A DNA stretch of 64,000 nucleotides from Streptomyces sp. NBC_00377 (GCF_036075115.1 NZ_CP107958.1:4774001-4838000), one strand, 5' to 3'; shown: positions 34,511 to 42,917, counted from the first letter of the stretch. Notes: generated from the sequence alone by a model not told the origin. Made by a program: numbers and translations.

Positions 34511-34804
34511 GTGGACATACCCGATTGGTTCGCCTGGATCTTTCTCGGCCTGTTCCTCGTGCAGGTCCTCGGTCTCATGCCCGTCATCCACCGGCTACGC
34601 GGACTCGACTCCGCAGTGCGCTTCAAGGCACGTCTCGACCTGCTGGATGCAGTCGGTGGCCTGCTGCTCTTTGGCGGCGGGCTACTGGGTCTCGTGGTGG
34701 CGGAATCCTGGTTCTGGATCAGTGTCCCCGGATACGTGCTCATGACAGCCGGCTACGCCATGAAGGGCGTCCAACGGCTCCGCGCCCGCCGCCCGGCGGC
34801 CTGA
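34511..34804 (+). CDS. Small membrane protein
   Basis: A 97-aa protein with three predicted TM segments: DWFAWIFLGLFLVQVLGLMPV (1-25), LLDAVGGLLLFGGGLLGLVVA (42-63) and SWFWISVPGYVLMTAGYAM (65-85), and an Arg-rich C-terminus. The GTG start at 34511 has no Shine-Dalgarno, but GCGATACAGTG lies just upstream, a -10-like element compatible with leaderless transcription. A decayed paralog with the same upstream block is at 37055-37245. Unknown function. Confidence 0.6.
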   Translation: MDIPDWFAWIFLGLFLVQVLGLMPVIHRLRGLDSAVRFKARLDLLDAVGGLLLFGGGLLGLVVAESWFWISVPGYVLMTAGYAMKGVQRLRARRPAA

Positions 34805-35241
34805 TCCGGGAGACAGGCTGTAGATCGGCCTCAGTGGCGACGTCAGCAAGGTGCCCGATTACAAGATGGCGTCTCTGGTGGCGTCGCCGAGTGCGTCGTC
34901 CATCCGATCGGCGGCGGCCTTGAGCGTCGTGCTCATGACGTGTGCGCGTAGGTGTCGAGCATCGTCGTGTCGTGCTGTGCCCGAGGGCCTCCGTGGTCAT
35001 GAGAGCGTCGACGCCCTGACTGTCCCGGAACGTTCCGGCACATGAGCGATTCGCCGCGGCCCCCCGAGGATGTTCCCGGAGCAGCTCCCGCACAGCCGCC
35101 TCCACCTAGGCAGACGCCTGATGTGACGCCCTGAATGACGTCCGCTCCACGGTGTGTGGACCGACGGCAGACGGGATGGAAGCTCGGGTGAGTGGTGGGT
35201 GGGCGCGAGTGGGATCATCACGCATGAAGCTGAGGGGGGAC
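34805..35241. other. Spacer with integrase remnant
   Basis: There is no intact gene. On the minus strand it holds the tail of a tyrosine integrase (separate entry); on the plus strand it holds the promoter side of the 79-aa gene. The rest shows nothing recognisable. Confidence 0.5.
34848..35100 (-). pseudogene. Second tyrosine integrase remnant, C-terminal end
   Basis: Split frames read MTTEALGHSTT, then LDTYAH and MSTTLKAAADRMDDALGDATRDAIL before a stop. This is the last catalytic block (G-H-S, then the Tyr of LDTYAH) and the C-terminal helix of a Streptomyces integrase. At least two frameshifts separate the pieces. It is a different protein from the one at 31846. Confidence 0.7.
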
Positions 35242-35481
35242 ATGACAGACACCGAGGAAGATCGAGGGTGGCCGCAGGGGATCGGGCTCACGGTCGGAGC
35301 GGTCTGGGCCGGCGTCCGCGCGGTGGGCGGAAGCCAGCCGCCGTTGATTCGGTGGGGCCTGGGCATAGGAGCGATCTGCGTCTTTATTGGACTTGCGTGG
35401 CCCGTCATCGGCCGCATCCGGGCAGCCAGGCGAGGGCGCAAAACCTCTGCGGTTGACGCAGGCGAGCGGCAAGAGCCTTGA
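35242..35481 (+). CDS. Small single-TM protein
   Basis: A 79-aa protein with an acidic N-terminus (MTDTEEDRGWPQG), one or two hydrophobic segments (GLTVGAVWAGVRAVGG and WGLGIGAICVFIGLAWPVIG) and a basic cytoplasmic tail (RIRAARRGRKTS). ATG 35242 is preceded by GAGGGGGAC. No family is recognised. It sits alone in the insertion-rich zone. Confidence 0.55.
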   Translation: MTDTEEDRGWPQGIGLTVGAVWAGVRAVGGSQPPLIRWGLGIGAICVFIGLAWPVIGRIRAARRGRKTSAVDAGERQEP

Positions 35482-35902
35482 CGCCGGAAGGTGTGGGAGC
35501 TGGAGCATGTCCTTTTTTGACCTGCTCATCAGCTGATCGGATGTGTCTGTTCGGTTAGTGATCACTGAGGTGACGTGGGACCGGATCGAGCCGCTGATGC
35601 CGGTCGATCCGGTCCGAGGCGGCGGTGGGGCCGACCGCCGAGGGCTCGCGCGCCATCGTCGTGGGGCCGGCCGACGAGGCTTGCCCTGGTCGACGACACA
35701 AGCCAGCAGCGTGGCTGAGGCTTGTGGGGGCCGGCGAGGCATACGCGTGCGTGGTCGGTCGTCGCAGACGCCGTCGTGGCCGGCTTGCCTCGGCGGGGGC
35801 GAGGCGGACAATCGAACCCATGGCTGCCCCAGTCCGAGGTGATCATGACCGCTCGGTCGTGTCACCAGGCGCGACGAGGATCCAGACGCTGTATCACCAA
35901 GG
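35482..35902. other. Insertion-sequence debris
   Basis: 421 bp. The first part encodes the frameshifted N-terminus of an IS5-type transposase (separate entry). The remainder (35660-35900) resembles no gene I recognise, although fragments such as SDWGSHGFDCPP on the minus strand may be further transposase debris. Confidence 0.5.
35543..35660 (+). pseudogene. IS5-type transposase N-terminal fragment
   Basis: The reading SVRLVITEVTWDRIEPLMPV then DPVRG is the standard start of Streptomyces IS5-group transposases (usually continuing RRWADHRRTLEAIAW). Here the frame slips by one base after DPVRG, and homology ends within 60 bases. Confidence 0.75.
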
Positions 35903-36673
35903 TCAGTAGTCGTACGGCTGTTCGTTTCGTTTGCCGTTGCAGTACAACCAAGTGCACACGCCGTGCCAGTACTTGGTGCGTGACGAGGTGTAGAGGTCCG
36001 CAGCCAGGTCGGCCACCTCGGACCGGGTCAATCCTGGGGAGCCGTTGCGGATCTGGTGAGAGTCAGCGACCGCCACAGCGGCCACGATGCTGTAGTCGGC
36101 CAAGACGCAAATCGGAACTCGTATCGCCGGGGCAGAGCGTGTTTTCACCGAGCCCATGCGCTTGAGGTCGGCGTCCTGGCACTCCATCAGAACGCCGTCC
36201 GTGCCGGCGGGGGTGAACCGCACGCGGGAGCCGACCAGCTTGCCGCTGAACGCCTGGTCGCCGTCGTCGATCGCCCGGAAGAGGTTCTCGAGCGCGGTGG
36301 CCGGGTCGGCGATCGTGCCCCAGAGGCTGTCGACCAGCAATGTTCTGCGCCCGTACTGGTACTGGGCCTGCGCCACGGCAGGCTCCTCGACGCCGATCGC
36401 CTCCTCCCTGACCGGACGACCCACCTCGGTGCGTCCGACGTAGCAGTCCGCGTTCGACGGTGCCCCCTCGCACTCCCTGGTGGAGAGGTCCTGAAGGTGC
36501 TCCGAGAACTTCCGGTAATGACCGACGGACTCGGCCGGGGTCAACATGTAGCCCTTCGTTGCCCGGTCCACGCTCTGTTGCGGCGGCACCGAGGACACCA
36601 GAACGTAGCTCCCTGTGAGGGCCAGGGCGACGCCCGTCAGGGCCCTGAGCCTTCTGATGGAACTGCCGCGCAC
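35903..36673 (-). CDS. Membrane-anchored or secreted hypothetical protein
   Basis: A 256-aa protein. The basic N-terminus MRGSSIRRLRALTG and a hydrophobic helix (VALALTGSYVLVSSVPP) form an uncleaved anchor or signal sequence. The extracytoplasmic part has five cysteines (TRECEGAPSNADCYVG, LMECQD, IRVPICVLADYS, HGVCTWLYCNG) and a central region TALENLFRAIDDGDQAFSG. No family is recognised. GTG 36673 follows GAGGGGGCACGGTC; upstream frame extension is not supported. It lies at the edge of the insertion zone. Confidence 0.7.
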   Translation of the reverse strand: MRGSSIRRLRALTGVALALTGSYVLVSSVPPQQSVDRATKGYMLTPAESVGHYRKFSEHLQDLSTRECEGAPSNADCYVGRTEVGRPVREEAIGVEEPAVAQAQYQYGRRTLLVDSLWGTIADPATALENLFRAIDDGDQAFSGKLVGSRVRFTPAGTDGVLMECQDADLKRMGSVKTRSAPAIRVPICVLADYSIVAAVAVADSHQIRNGSPGLTRSEVADLAADLYTSSRTKYWHGVCTWLYCNGKRNEQPYDY

Positions 36674-36978
36674 GACCGTGCCCCCTCGGTTCGTCTTCTT
36701 GCCGATCACGCATTTCGACCAGGGAAGGGGAGGGAAGGTTGTTCTCACGAACGGCCCCGTTCGACACCGGGCACCGTGCCCTCGACGCAGCCCGTACGAA
36801 GTCCGATGACCGGGGCCGCGCACGACCTCGCCGCCGGCCTCGCAGACTCCTGGGGCCTCAGCCCCCTCCCCCATCGGCCCCGACACTTCGTCACGGGGCA
36901 CCGGCGTCATCGCCTTGACTCCGTACGGAGTCACCCACGGTCTGCCAACAGGGGTCTACCGCATCTGAGCGAGGGCGA

Positions 36979-37013
36979 GGGCGGGCGCAGGGGGCAGGGG
37001 GCAGGGGGCAGGG
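36979..37013 (+). repeat. G-run tandem repeat, possible G-quadruplex
   Basis: GGGCAGG-type heptads repeat in tandem (GCAGGGGGCAGGGGGCAGGG) after GGGCGAGGGCGGG, giving more than four runs of three or more G separated by 1-4 bases, enough to form an intramolecular quadruplex. Confidence 0.7.
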
Positions 37014-37054
37014 TCTCTGACACCGACCGGTGGTATCGACGGCCCAAGGTGTTC

Positions 37055-37245
37055 CTTCGGATCTTCGTCCCGAGGGTTCCGGGCAGGCGATACTGTGCCC
37101 GCCAAGGGCAGACCCCACTGGTCCGCCTGGACCTTCCTCGGCTTGACCGGCTTACAGGCGCTCGGGCTCGTCGCCGTCATCGACCGACTGCGCGGACCCG
37201 ACCCCGTGGTGCGTTCCGAGGCGCGCCTCGATCTGCATGTCGCAC
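37055..37245 (+). pseudogene. Decayed paralog of the 34511 membrane gene
   Basis: Bases 37060-37103 align with the promoter block upstream of 34511 (GGGTTCCGG, GCGATACTGTG), and 37104-37245 encodes WSAWTFLGLTGLQALGLVAV then DRLRGPDPVVRSEARLDL, matching WFAWIFLGLFLVQVLGLMPV and HRLRGLDSAVRFKARLDL. The GTG start is AAG here, and the second half is missing, so it is a truncated duplicate. Confidence 0.78.
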
Positions 37246-37292
37246 GGCGACCGGGGGGTCGTGGCATCCGTGTGGGGCGGGGAGGGGGACTC

Positions 37293-37946
37293 ATGAGGAT
37301 CAAGGCCGGCAGAGCTGGACTCGTCGTGCCGGCGCTGGTGGCACTGGCGGCGTGTGGGACCGGAGCATCCGGAGGATCGGAAGACGCGAAGGGGACGGAG
37401 CGGTCCGCGGCTTCGCCTTCCGCGGTGCGGTCGCCGGCCCAGGGCCGCCTCTCCTCCGCGGCGCTTCAGGGCCGGTGGTGGACCTGGGCGGCGTCGGAGC
37501 CCGAAGGCACGAACCCGGTCGCTGACGAGGACGGAAGCGAGTGTGGGCGAAACCAGCCGCGGGACGTGTGGTTCCTTGCGGGCACCTTCGGCACTCAGGC
37601 CGAGCGCACCTGCGGCGTCCCAGGCGGGACACCTCTCGCGTTCCCCCTGGTGAACCGGATGGGCGACCCGGCGGACTGCGCGGACTTCATGAGCGCGGCC
37701 GAGGGATCCGCGGTCCTGGACGGTGAGCGGGTCGACGCGGAAACCGTCCGCGGGGAGGCGATCACCGCGCAGGGCGTCGACGGCAATGCCGTCACAGGTA
37801 CGGACGAGCGCTTCAGCACCACCGGGTGCGGGCTCTGGGTCCAGTTGGCTCCCCTGCGACCCGGAAAGCACACGCTGATCATCCGGGGCCGGTCCGCGGA
37901 CTTCGCGATCGGTGTGGACTACTCCCTGACGGTCGGTACCGCGTAG
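37293..37946 (+). CDS. Lipoprotein of unknown function
   Basis: A 217-aa predicted lipoprotein. The signal peptide MRIKAGRAGLVVPALVALAAC has lipobox LAAC (Cys21), then a Gly/Ser linker and a globular part with LQGRWWTWAASEPEGTNPV, four cysteines (GSECGRNQ, ERTCGVPG, PADCADFM, TTGCGLWV), and a C-terminal beta segment (LRPGKHTLIIRGRSADFAIG VDYSLTVG, broken) typical of an immunoglobulin-like fold. ATG 37293 follows GGGGAGGGGGACTC. No family is recognised. Confidence 0.75.
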   Translation: MRIKAGRAGLVVPALVALAACGTGASGGSEDAKGTERSAASPSAVRSPAQGRLSSAALQGRWWTWAASEPEGTNPVADEDGSECGRNQPRDVWFLAGTFGTQAERTCGVPGGTPLAFPLVNRMGDPADCADFMSAAEGSAVLDGERVDAETVRGEAITAQGVDGNAVTGTDERFSTTGCGLWVQLAPLRPGKHTLIIRGRSADFAIGVDYSLTVGTA

Positions 37947-38019
37947 GAGAAGGACGCACAGGAGACCCCGCGGCGGAGGGCGCCAAGTCGGTTGTGGCGG
38001 GAGGCGGTCGGGCGGCGCG

Positions 38020-38562
38020 TCATGCGTCGGGGTGCCGGGGTGCGGGGTCCGTGTCGTGGAGGCGGAGTTCTTCGCGGTAGGCGTTGGCCAGGGTGGTGGC
38101 GCGGGTGAACCAGTCGGTCAGGACGGCGATCTCCTCGGGGGAGTACTCCGCGAAGAGGGTGTTGAGGCGGACGTAGTACGGCTCGTAGAGGGTGTACGCG
38201 CGGGCGACCGCGGAGGGGACCGCGGCGACGCGGACCCGGCGGCGGTCTTCGGGGTCGGGGCGGCGGGTGACGTAACCGGCGCGTTCCAGGCGGTTGAGGA
38301 TGCCGGTCACGGCGCCTGTGGTGACGTGGACGCGGGCCGCGAGGTCGCCGGCGGTGAGGAGGTTCTCGCCTGCCTGGATGACATAGGCGAAACAGGTCAG
38401 GTCGGTGACGTTCAGGCCGAGGCGCTGGGCCATCTCCTGCTGGCCGACCATGCTGGCCGCGATGAGGTCGTCCATCGCCGCGAGTGCTTGCGCGGGGGTG
38501 GCGGCAGGGCGGCCGCGGCCGGTGTGGGTTCCGCTGTGCGGCTGTGACGGCTCGGCTGGCAT
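38020..38562 (-). CDS. MarR-family transcriptional regulator
   Basis: A 180-aa winged-helix regulator. The HTH/wing covers about 60-125 (LTAGDLAARVHVTTGAVTGILNRLERAGYVTRRPDPEDRRRVRV, split), and the dimerisation helices flank it (AMDDLIAASMVGQQEMAQRL and IAVLTDWFTRATTLANAYREEL). The DPEDRRRV wing is the MarR hallmark. ATG follows GAGAGCCCCGAG. It diverges from a small membrane gene, and a TCTTAC-CTT-GTAAGA palindrome lies between them, so autoregulation is likely. Confidence 0.9.
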   Translation of the reverse strand: MPAEPSQPHSGTHTGRGRPAATPAQALAAMDDLIAASMVGQQEMAQRLGLNVTDLTCFAYVIQAGENLLTAGDLAARVHVTTGAVTGILNRLERAGYVTRRPDPEDRRRVRVAAVPSAVARAYTLYEPYYVRLNTLFAEYSPEEIAVLTDWFTRATTLANAYREELRLHDTDPAPRHPDA

Positions 38563-38707
38563 CTCGGGGCTCTCTTGTTCCTTGCCTCAGAGGTCTGGAT
38601 CCGCTCGGGGTCCGGTCGAGGCCTGCTCGGCGTCCGGGCGGCGTCCGGTCGGGTTCGCGTCTTCGCGGTTCGTTCGTGCTGGGTCCTTGTTATCTGCTTT
38701 CGATTTC

Positions 38708-38722
38708 TCTTACCTTGTAAGA
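38708..38722. promoter_or_regulatory. Palindrome TCTTACCTTGTAAGA (MarR operator candidate)
   Basis: 6-bp arms with a 3-bp centre in the divergent promoter region between the MarR gene (starts 38562, minus) and the membrane protein gene (starts 38760, plus). The surrounding AT-rich bases look like overlapping promoters. Confidence 0.7.
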
Positions 38723-38759
38723 GGTTAAGGACTGCAACTTCTTAGAAAGTGAGGGAATA

Positions 38760-39185
38760 GTGGCGGGTCATCTGTACGACGAGGGACATACGGTCGCCGG
38801 CTGGACGGGTGTCGGCATCGCGACCGTCGGGACCGCCGTGGTGGGGGTGGGTGTGTGTGCCGTTTCCGGGATCCTCCTGGCCGCTGGACTCGTGATCGTG
38901 GGTGTGAGCGCCCTGGTCACCTGGGGGCTGCATCTCGCCGGCTGGGGAAAGCCACCGGGAGTGCGGCCACGGGCGGAGTGGGGGATGCGGGTGCGGGACC
39001 CGTGGGCCGAGGGCGGGCATCCGGGATGTGTGGGGTGCCGGGTCGCGGGCCGCGCGCCCGGGGGCAGGTCGGTGGTGTCAGTGCCTGGGCCTAACGTTGT
39101 GAGTGATGGCACAGGCATGGAAGTGCGCGGGGCTGCGGTGGTCGGCGCAGGGGCCCGAGCTGATGTGGGACGGGGGGCGTCGTAG
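38760..39185 (+). CDS. HGxxPAAW-like small membrane protein
   Basis: A 141-aa protein. The N-terminal HLYDEGHTVAGWTGVGIATV matches the start of actinobacterial HGxxPAAW membrane proteins, with two TM helices (GVGIATVGTAVVGVGVCAV and GILLAAGLVIVGVSALVTWG). The cytoplasmic tail holds DPWAEGGHPGCVGCRVAGR, a Cys-x2-Cys segment. GTG 38760 follows GAGGGAATA. The tail overlaps the next gene by 80 bp, so the true C-terminus may have been extended by loss of an earlier stop. Function unknown; possibly MarR-regulated. Confidence 0.7.
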   Translation: MAGHLYDEGHTVAGWTGVGIATVGTAVVGVGVCAVSGILLAAGLVIVGVSALVTWGLHLAGWGKPPGVRPRAEWGMRVRDPWAEGGHPGCVGCRVAGRAPGGRSVVSVPGPNVVSDGTGMEVRGAAVVGAGARADVGRGAS

Positions 39186-39993
39186 CCCGTTGTCCTGGGG
39201 GAAGCAGGTCTCCTTCGGGGTGGTGGAGGGAGGAGTGCGGGAGTGTGCCGGGGCTCGGGGGCATGCGTGCCCGCGGCGGACGGTCGTACCGGGGAGGAGT
39301 GCGGGCGGGCGCTGTGAGGAGTGCGCGCGGCTGGACCGGGCGCACTCGGTCGCCGCGGACCGGGTCGCCGATGACCCGCGGCCGTACCGCGTGTATCTCG
39401 CCTGGTTCGGACCCGGTCTGGTGAAGGTCGGGATCACGGCGCGTGAAAGGGGCTCGACGCGGCTGCTGGAGCAGGGCGCCGTCTGCTTCAGCTGGCTCGG
39501 CAGCGGGCCGCTGATGGCCGCGCGGCGCACCGAGGAGCTGCTGCGGGCGGCTCTGCGGGTTGCGGACCGCGTTCCGTACGCCGAGAAGCGGGCGGTGCGG
39601 GCCACGCTGCCCGAAGCTGAGGAGCAACGGGCCGGTGAGATACGTCAGGTGTACGGGCGGGCCGTGGCACTGGGCGGCTGGCCCGAATCGTTGGAGCGTG
39701 CGCCGTTCCGACCGGTCGATCACGTGGGGGCGTTCGGGCTCGCCGGGGCGCCGGCCGCCCTCGGGGAGGTGGGTGAGCTCATCCCCGGGGGTGCGGTGAG
39801 CGGGGAGCTCGTGGCGGCCGCCGGGCCCGATCTGCATCTGGCCACGGGGGGCGGAGTGGTCGTGCTCGACACGCGGTTGATGCGGGGGTGGCAGCTGGTT
39901 CCGGTGGAGCCTGGGGAAGCGGACGGCCGGCCCGCCTTTCCCGTGCGGGCCTTCGAAGTCGCGGAGGAGCACCGTCAGGACGGGTTGTTCTGA
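39106..39993 (+). CDS. DUF2797 family protein
   Basis: A 295-aa protein matching the DUF2797 family of unknown function. It has a Cys cluster that may bind zinc (CAGARGHACPRRT ... GGRCEECARLD), then PYRVYLAWFGPGLVKVGITARERGSTRLLEQGA, a block resembling GIY-YIG-like elements (Y-V-Y-L...K-V-G-I-T), and a C-terminal beta domain (VVVLDTRLMRGWQLVPVE). No signal or TM. The start is ATG 39106 (GTG 39103 is possible). It follows the membrane gene with overlap, suggesting co-transcription. Confidence 0.82.
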   Translation: MAQAWKCAGLRWSAQGPELMWDGGRRSPLSWGKQVSFGVVEGGVRECAGARGHACPRRTVVPGRSAGGRCEECARLDRAHSVAADRVADDPRPYRVYLAWFGPGLVKVGITARERGSTRLLEQGAVCFSWLGSGPLMAARRTEELLRAALRVADRVPYAEKRAVRATLPEAEEQRAGEIRQVYGRAVALGGWPESLERAPFRPVDHVGAFGLAGAPAALGEVGELIPGGAVSGELVAAAGPDLHLATGGGVVVLDTRLMRGWQLVPVEPGEADGRPAFPVRAFEVAEEHRQDGLF

Positions 39994-40546
39994 GAAGCCT
40001 GGTGAAGGGCGTAAGGGCGTAAGGGCGTAGGAGAGTCGATGCGCGCGGGCGCTGAATCGGGCACGGAGTGTCGCCGCGTGGGGAGTTGGGCTGGTGTGGA
40101 CCTGAGTCAGGTGTGGCGCTGAGGGGCCCGAGTTGGGCCCGGTGCGGAGTTGGGCCCCGGCGGATTCGTCCCCTTGGCAGCCAGATGCCCGCTGACGGCC
40201 CCGTCCCCCTGACGGCTCCGTCCCCTTGACGGACTCGCATGTGCTCGCGGACCGGCCCCGGCGGACTCGGATTCCCGGCGGAGCGTGCCCTCGTGGAGCC
40301 ATGCCCCCGGGCGTGCGGCTCTGCCCAGGCAAGGCACAGCCGGCGGTTCGGGCGGACGCCCAGCGGATTCTCACGGAGCGCCCGTCCCGAGGGCCGCACA
40401 GCGGGTCGTATCGGGCGAACCGTCCTGCGGGGTCACGGTGGCGCGAAGGGTTCCAAGCTGTTGCCTGAGAGGTCCCTGTGCGTTTCTCAGGGAAATCACA
40501 GATTAGTGAAAGAGTGCTCTCAGGGGGCCCGGCCAAGGTGTTCACC
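39994..40546. other. Intergenic region with short tandem repeats
   Basis: 553 bp. GGGCGTAA repeats three times near 40005-40030, and CCCCTGACGGC/TCCGTCC repeats near 40190-40230. The last 90 bases carry the TCTCAGG motif cluster before the response regulator. No coding sequence is supported. Confidence 0.55.
40464..40524. promoter_or_regulatory. Three CCTGAGA/TCTCAGG motifs upstream of the response regulator
   Basis: CCTGAGA at 40464-40470, and TCTCAGG at 40485-40491 and 40518-40524 (33 bp apart). Direct and inverted copies of a heptamer just upstream of an OmpR-type gene are a plausible autoregulatory site. Confidence 0.5.
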
Positions 40547-41287
40547 ATGACCACGACCTCGCCCCAGGGGCGCACCGAACTGCTGAGGCCGGACGGGAGC
40601 CCCGTCCGAGTGCTTGTGGTGGACGACGAGATGTCGATCACCGAACTGCTGTCCATGGCCCTGCGCTACGAGGGCTGGCAGATCCGGAGCGCGGGCGACG
40701 GCACGGGTGCCATCCAGACCGCACGGGAGTTCCGGCCCGACGCCGTCGTCCTCGACATGATGCTCCCGGACATGGACGGGCTGACCGTCCTGGGGCGGCT
40801 GCGCCGTGAGCTGCCGGACGTTCCGGTGCTGTTCCTGACGGCCAAGGACGCGGTCGAGGACCGGATCGCCGGCCTCACCGCGGGCGGCGACGACTACGTC
40901 ACCAAGCCGTTCAGCCTCGAGGAGGTCGTGGCGCGGCTGCGTGGTCTCATCCGGCGTTCCGGCGCCGCCGACCGGCGCTCCGAGTCCGTGCTCGTCGTCG
41001 GGGACCTCACCCTCGACGAGGACAGTCACGAGGTGTCGCGGGCCGGGGACAACATCCATCTGACCGCCACCGAGTTCGAGCTGCTGCGCTTCCTCATGCG
41101 CAATCCGCGGCGCGTGCTCAGCAAAGCCCAGATACTTGACCGCGTGTGGTCGTACGACTTCGGCGGCCAGGCCAACGTCGTCGAGCTGTACATCTCCTAC
41201 CTGCGGCGGAAGATCGACGCGGGACGCGAACCGATGATCCACACCCGGCGCGGCGCCGGGTATCTGATCAAGCCCGCTGTGTCATGA
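40547..41287 (+). CDS. OmpR-family response regulator
   Basis: A 246-aa regulator. The receiver spans 20-135 with DDE (residues 26-28), phospho-acceptor D70 (AVVLDMMLPDMDG), FLTAKD and the K of YVTKPFS. The OmpR winged helix spans 150-244 (LTATEFELLRFLMRNPRRVLSKAQILDRVW, LRRKIDAGREPMIHTRRGAGYLI; both split). ATG 40547 was chosen with AAGG upstream; the frame is open to 40478. Its stop overlaps the kinase ATG, so the pair is co-translated. It is probably activated by the downstream kinase and may control the two glycosyltransferase genes. Confidence 0.92.
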   Translation: MTTTSPQGRTELLRPDGSPVRVLVVDDEMSITELLSMALRYEGWQIRSAGDGTGAIQTAREFRPDAVVLDMMLPDMDGLTVLGRLRRELPDVPVLFLTAKDAVEDRIAGLTAGGDDYVTKPFSLEEVVARLRGLIRRSGAADRRSESVLVVGDLTLDEDSHEVSRAGDNIHLTATEFELLRFLMRNPRRVLSKAQILDRVWSYDFGGQANVVELYISYLRRKIDAGREPMIHTRRGAGYLIKPAVS

Positions 41288-42903
41288 GCGGGCGACGACG
41301 GCCGCGTGCGCAGAAGAGACGAGCGGGACACCCGCGCACCCTGCGGACGCGGCTGGTCGTCGCGTCCGTCGTGCTGATCGCCGTCGTCTGCGCGGTGATC
41401 GGCACGGTGACGACCCTCGCGCTGCGGTCTCATCTGTACGACCAGCTCGGGGACAAGCTGAAGGACGTCTCGAGCCGCGCGGCCGGGATGGGCGGGCCAC
41501 CGGGTGGGCTCAAGGGCAGCCAGCCCGGGCAGACCACCACCGGGCTCTCGGGCACGGTCGACCTCGAGGAGTTCGTGACGCGCGGCCCTCAGCCGCAGGG
41601 CACGGTGATCGCAAAGGTCGAGAACGGGAGCATCACCGACTCCAAGGTCGGCGAGAAGGACCGCAACAGCACCGACATCAACCCCATGGTGGGCGCGGAC
41701 CTGAGTGAGGCCCAGGAGGCCGCCCTCGGCACGGTCGCACAGGACCGTTCGTCGCACAGCGTCGAGCTTCCCGGCCTGGGCGACTACCTCGTCCAGTACG
41801 TCTCCGGGGGCAAGGGTTCCTACTACGTCGCCATCCCGACCCAGGACACCGACAGCACCATCACCACCCTCATCCTCGTCGAACTGAGCGTCACCGCGGC
41901 CGGGCTCGTGGCTGCCGGCATCGCCGGGTACGTCATGGTGGGAGTCGCCACCCGCCCCCTGCGCAAGGTCGCCGCGACCGCCACCCGGGTCTCGGAGCTG
42001 CCCCTGCACACCGGTGAGGTCAACCTCAGCGAGCGGGTGCCGCAGGCCGAAACGGATCCGCACACCGAGGTCGGGCAGGTCGGGGCCGCGCTCAACCGGA
42101 TGCTGAACCACGTCCATGGCGCCCTGCACGCCCGCCAGGAGAGCGAGATGCGGGTCCGCCAGTTCGTCGCGGACGCCAGTCACGAGCTTCGTACGCCCCT
42201 CGCCTCCATCAGGGGGTACGCCGAGCTGACCCGGCGCGGACGGGAGGAGGTCGGGCCCGACACCCGGCACGCCCTCGGACGTATCGAGTCCGAGGCCGGC
42301 CGGATGACGTTCCTCGTCGAGGACCTGCTCCTGCTCGCCCGGCTCGACGCGGGCCGCCCGTTGCAGTTCGAGCAGACCGACATGGTCCCTCTGGTCATCG
42401 ACACCATCAGCGACGCCCGCGCCGCCGGACCCGATCATGTCTGGCGCCTCGAACTTCCCGACGAGCCCGCGCTCGTCTCGGCCGACGCGGCACGGCTCCA
42501 GCAGGTCCTCGTCAACCTCCTCGCCAACGCCCGGACGCACACCGCGCCCGGTACGACCGTCACCGCACGGGTGCAGCGACGCGGGCCGTGGCTGTGCGTG
42601 GACGTCCAGGACAACGGTCAGGGCATCCCGGCAGACCTGCTGCCGCACGTCTTCGAACGCTTCGCCCGCGGCGACTCGGCGCGTTCCCGCACCACCGGTT
42701 CGACGGGGCTCGGCCTTGCCATCGTGCAGGCCGTGGCAACCGCGCACGGCGGCGCCGTGACGGTGGACAGCGTGCCCGGGCAGACCGTGTTCACGGTGCA
42801 TCTGCCCGCCCTCGCCGCGCCCCAGCCCGCGCCCGAAACGAACTGGCAACTCGACTCACAGGTCGAGCACAGTGCCACCACATGGGTGCAACAGGGCGCT
42901 TGA
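41284..42903 (+). CDS. Sensor histidine kinase
   Basis: A 539-aa membrane kinase: TM1 (23-48), an extracytoplasmic sensor region (49-190), TM2 (193-222), HAMP (223-280), HisKA with H300 in DASHELRTPLASIRGY, and HATPase with N box VLVNLLANARTHT, G1 VDVQDNGQGIP, F box HVFERFARGDSARS and G2 STGLGLAIVQAVATAHGG. ATGA overlap with the response regulator. Downstream genes start 14 bp later, so the kinase heads a four-gene operon with two glycosyltransferases. The extracellular ligand is unknown. Confidence 0.92.
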   Translation: MSGRRRPRAQKRRAGHPRTLRTRLVVASVVLIAVVCAVIGTVTTLALRSHLYDQLGDKLKDVSSRAAGMGGPPGGLKGSQPGQTTTGLSGTVDLEEFVTRGPQPQGTVIAKVENGSITDSKVGEKDRNSTDINPMVGADLSEAQEAALGTVAQDRSSHSVELPGLGDYLVQYVSGGKGSYYVAIPTQDTDSTITTLILVELSVTAAGLVAAGIAGYVMVGVATRPLRKVAATATRVSELPLHTGEVNLSERVPQAETDPHTEVGQVGAALNRMLNHVHGALHARQESEMRVRQFVADASHELRTPLASIRGYAELTRRGREEVGPDTRHALGRIESEAGRMTFLVEDLLLLARLDAGRPLQFEQTDMVPLVIDTISDARAAGPDHVWRLELPDEPALVSADAARLQQVLVNLLANARTHTAPGTTVTARVQRRGPWLCVDVQDNGQGIPADLLPHVFERFARGDSARSRTTGSTGLGLAIVQAVATAHGGAVTVDSVPGQTVFTVHLPALAAPQPAPETNWQLDSQVEHSATTWVQQGA

Positions 42904-42917
42904 CGAAAGTCGTTGCC

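Larger units (their letters stand above)
36674..37292. other. Gene-free region with G-rich tract and a decayed paralog
   Basis: 619 bp. It contains the promoter side of the minus-strand protein, a G-run cluster at 36979-37013, and a copy of the promoter and first 47 codons of the 34511 membrane gene at 37055-37245 (separate entries). Nothing else is seen. Confidence 0.6.

Noticed and set aside
37095..37946. A single 283-codon reading joining the decayed paralog to the lipoprotein
   Set aside because: The lipoprotein has its own strong ribosome binding site and signal peptide at 37293; the upstream part is a homologous remnant of another gene.
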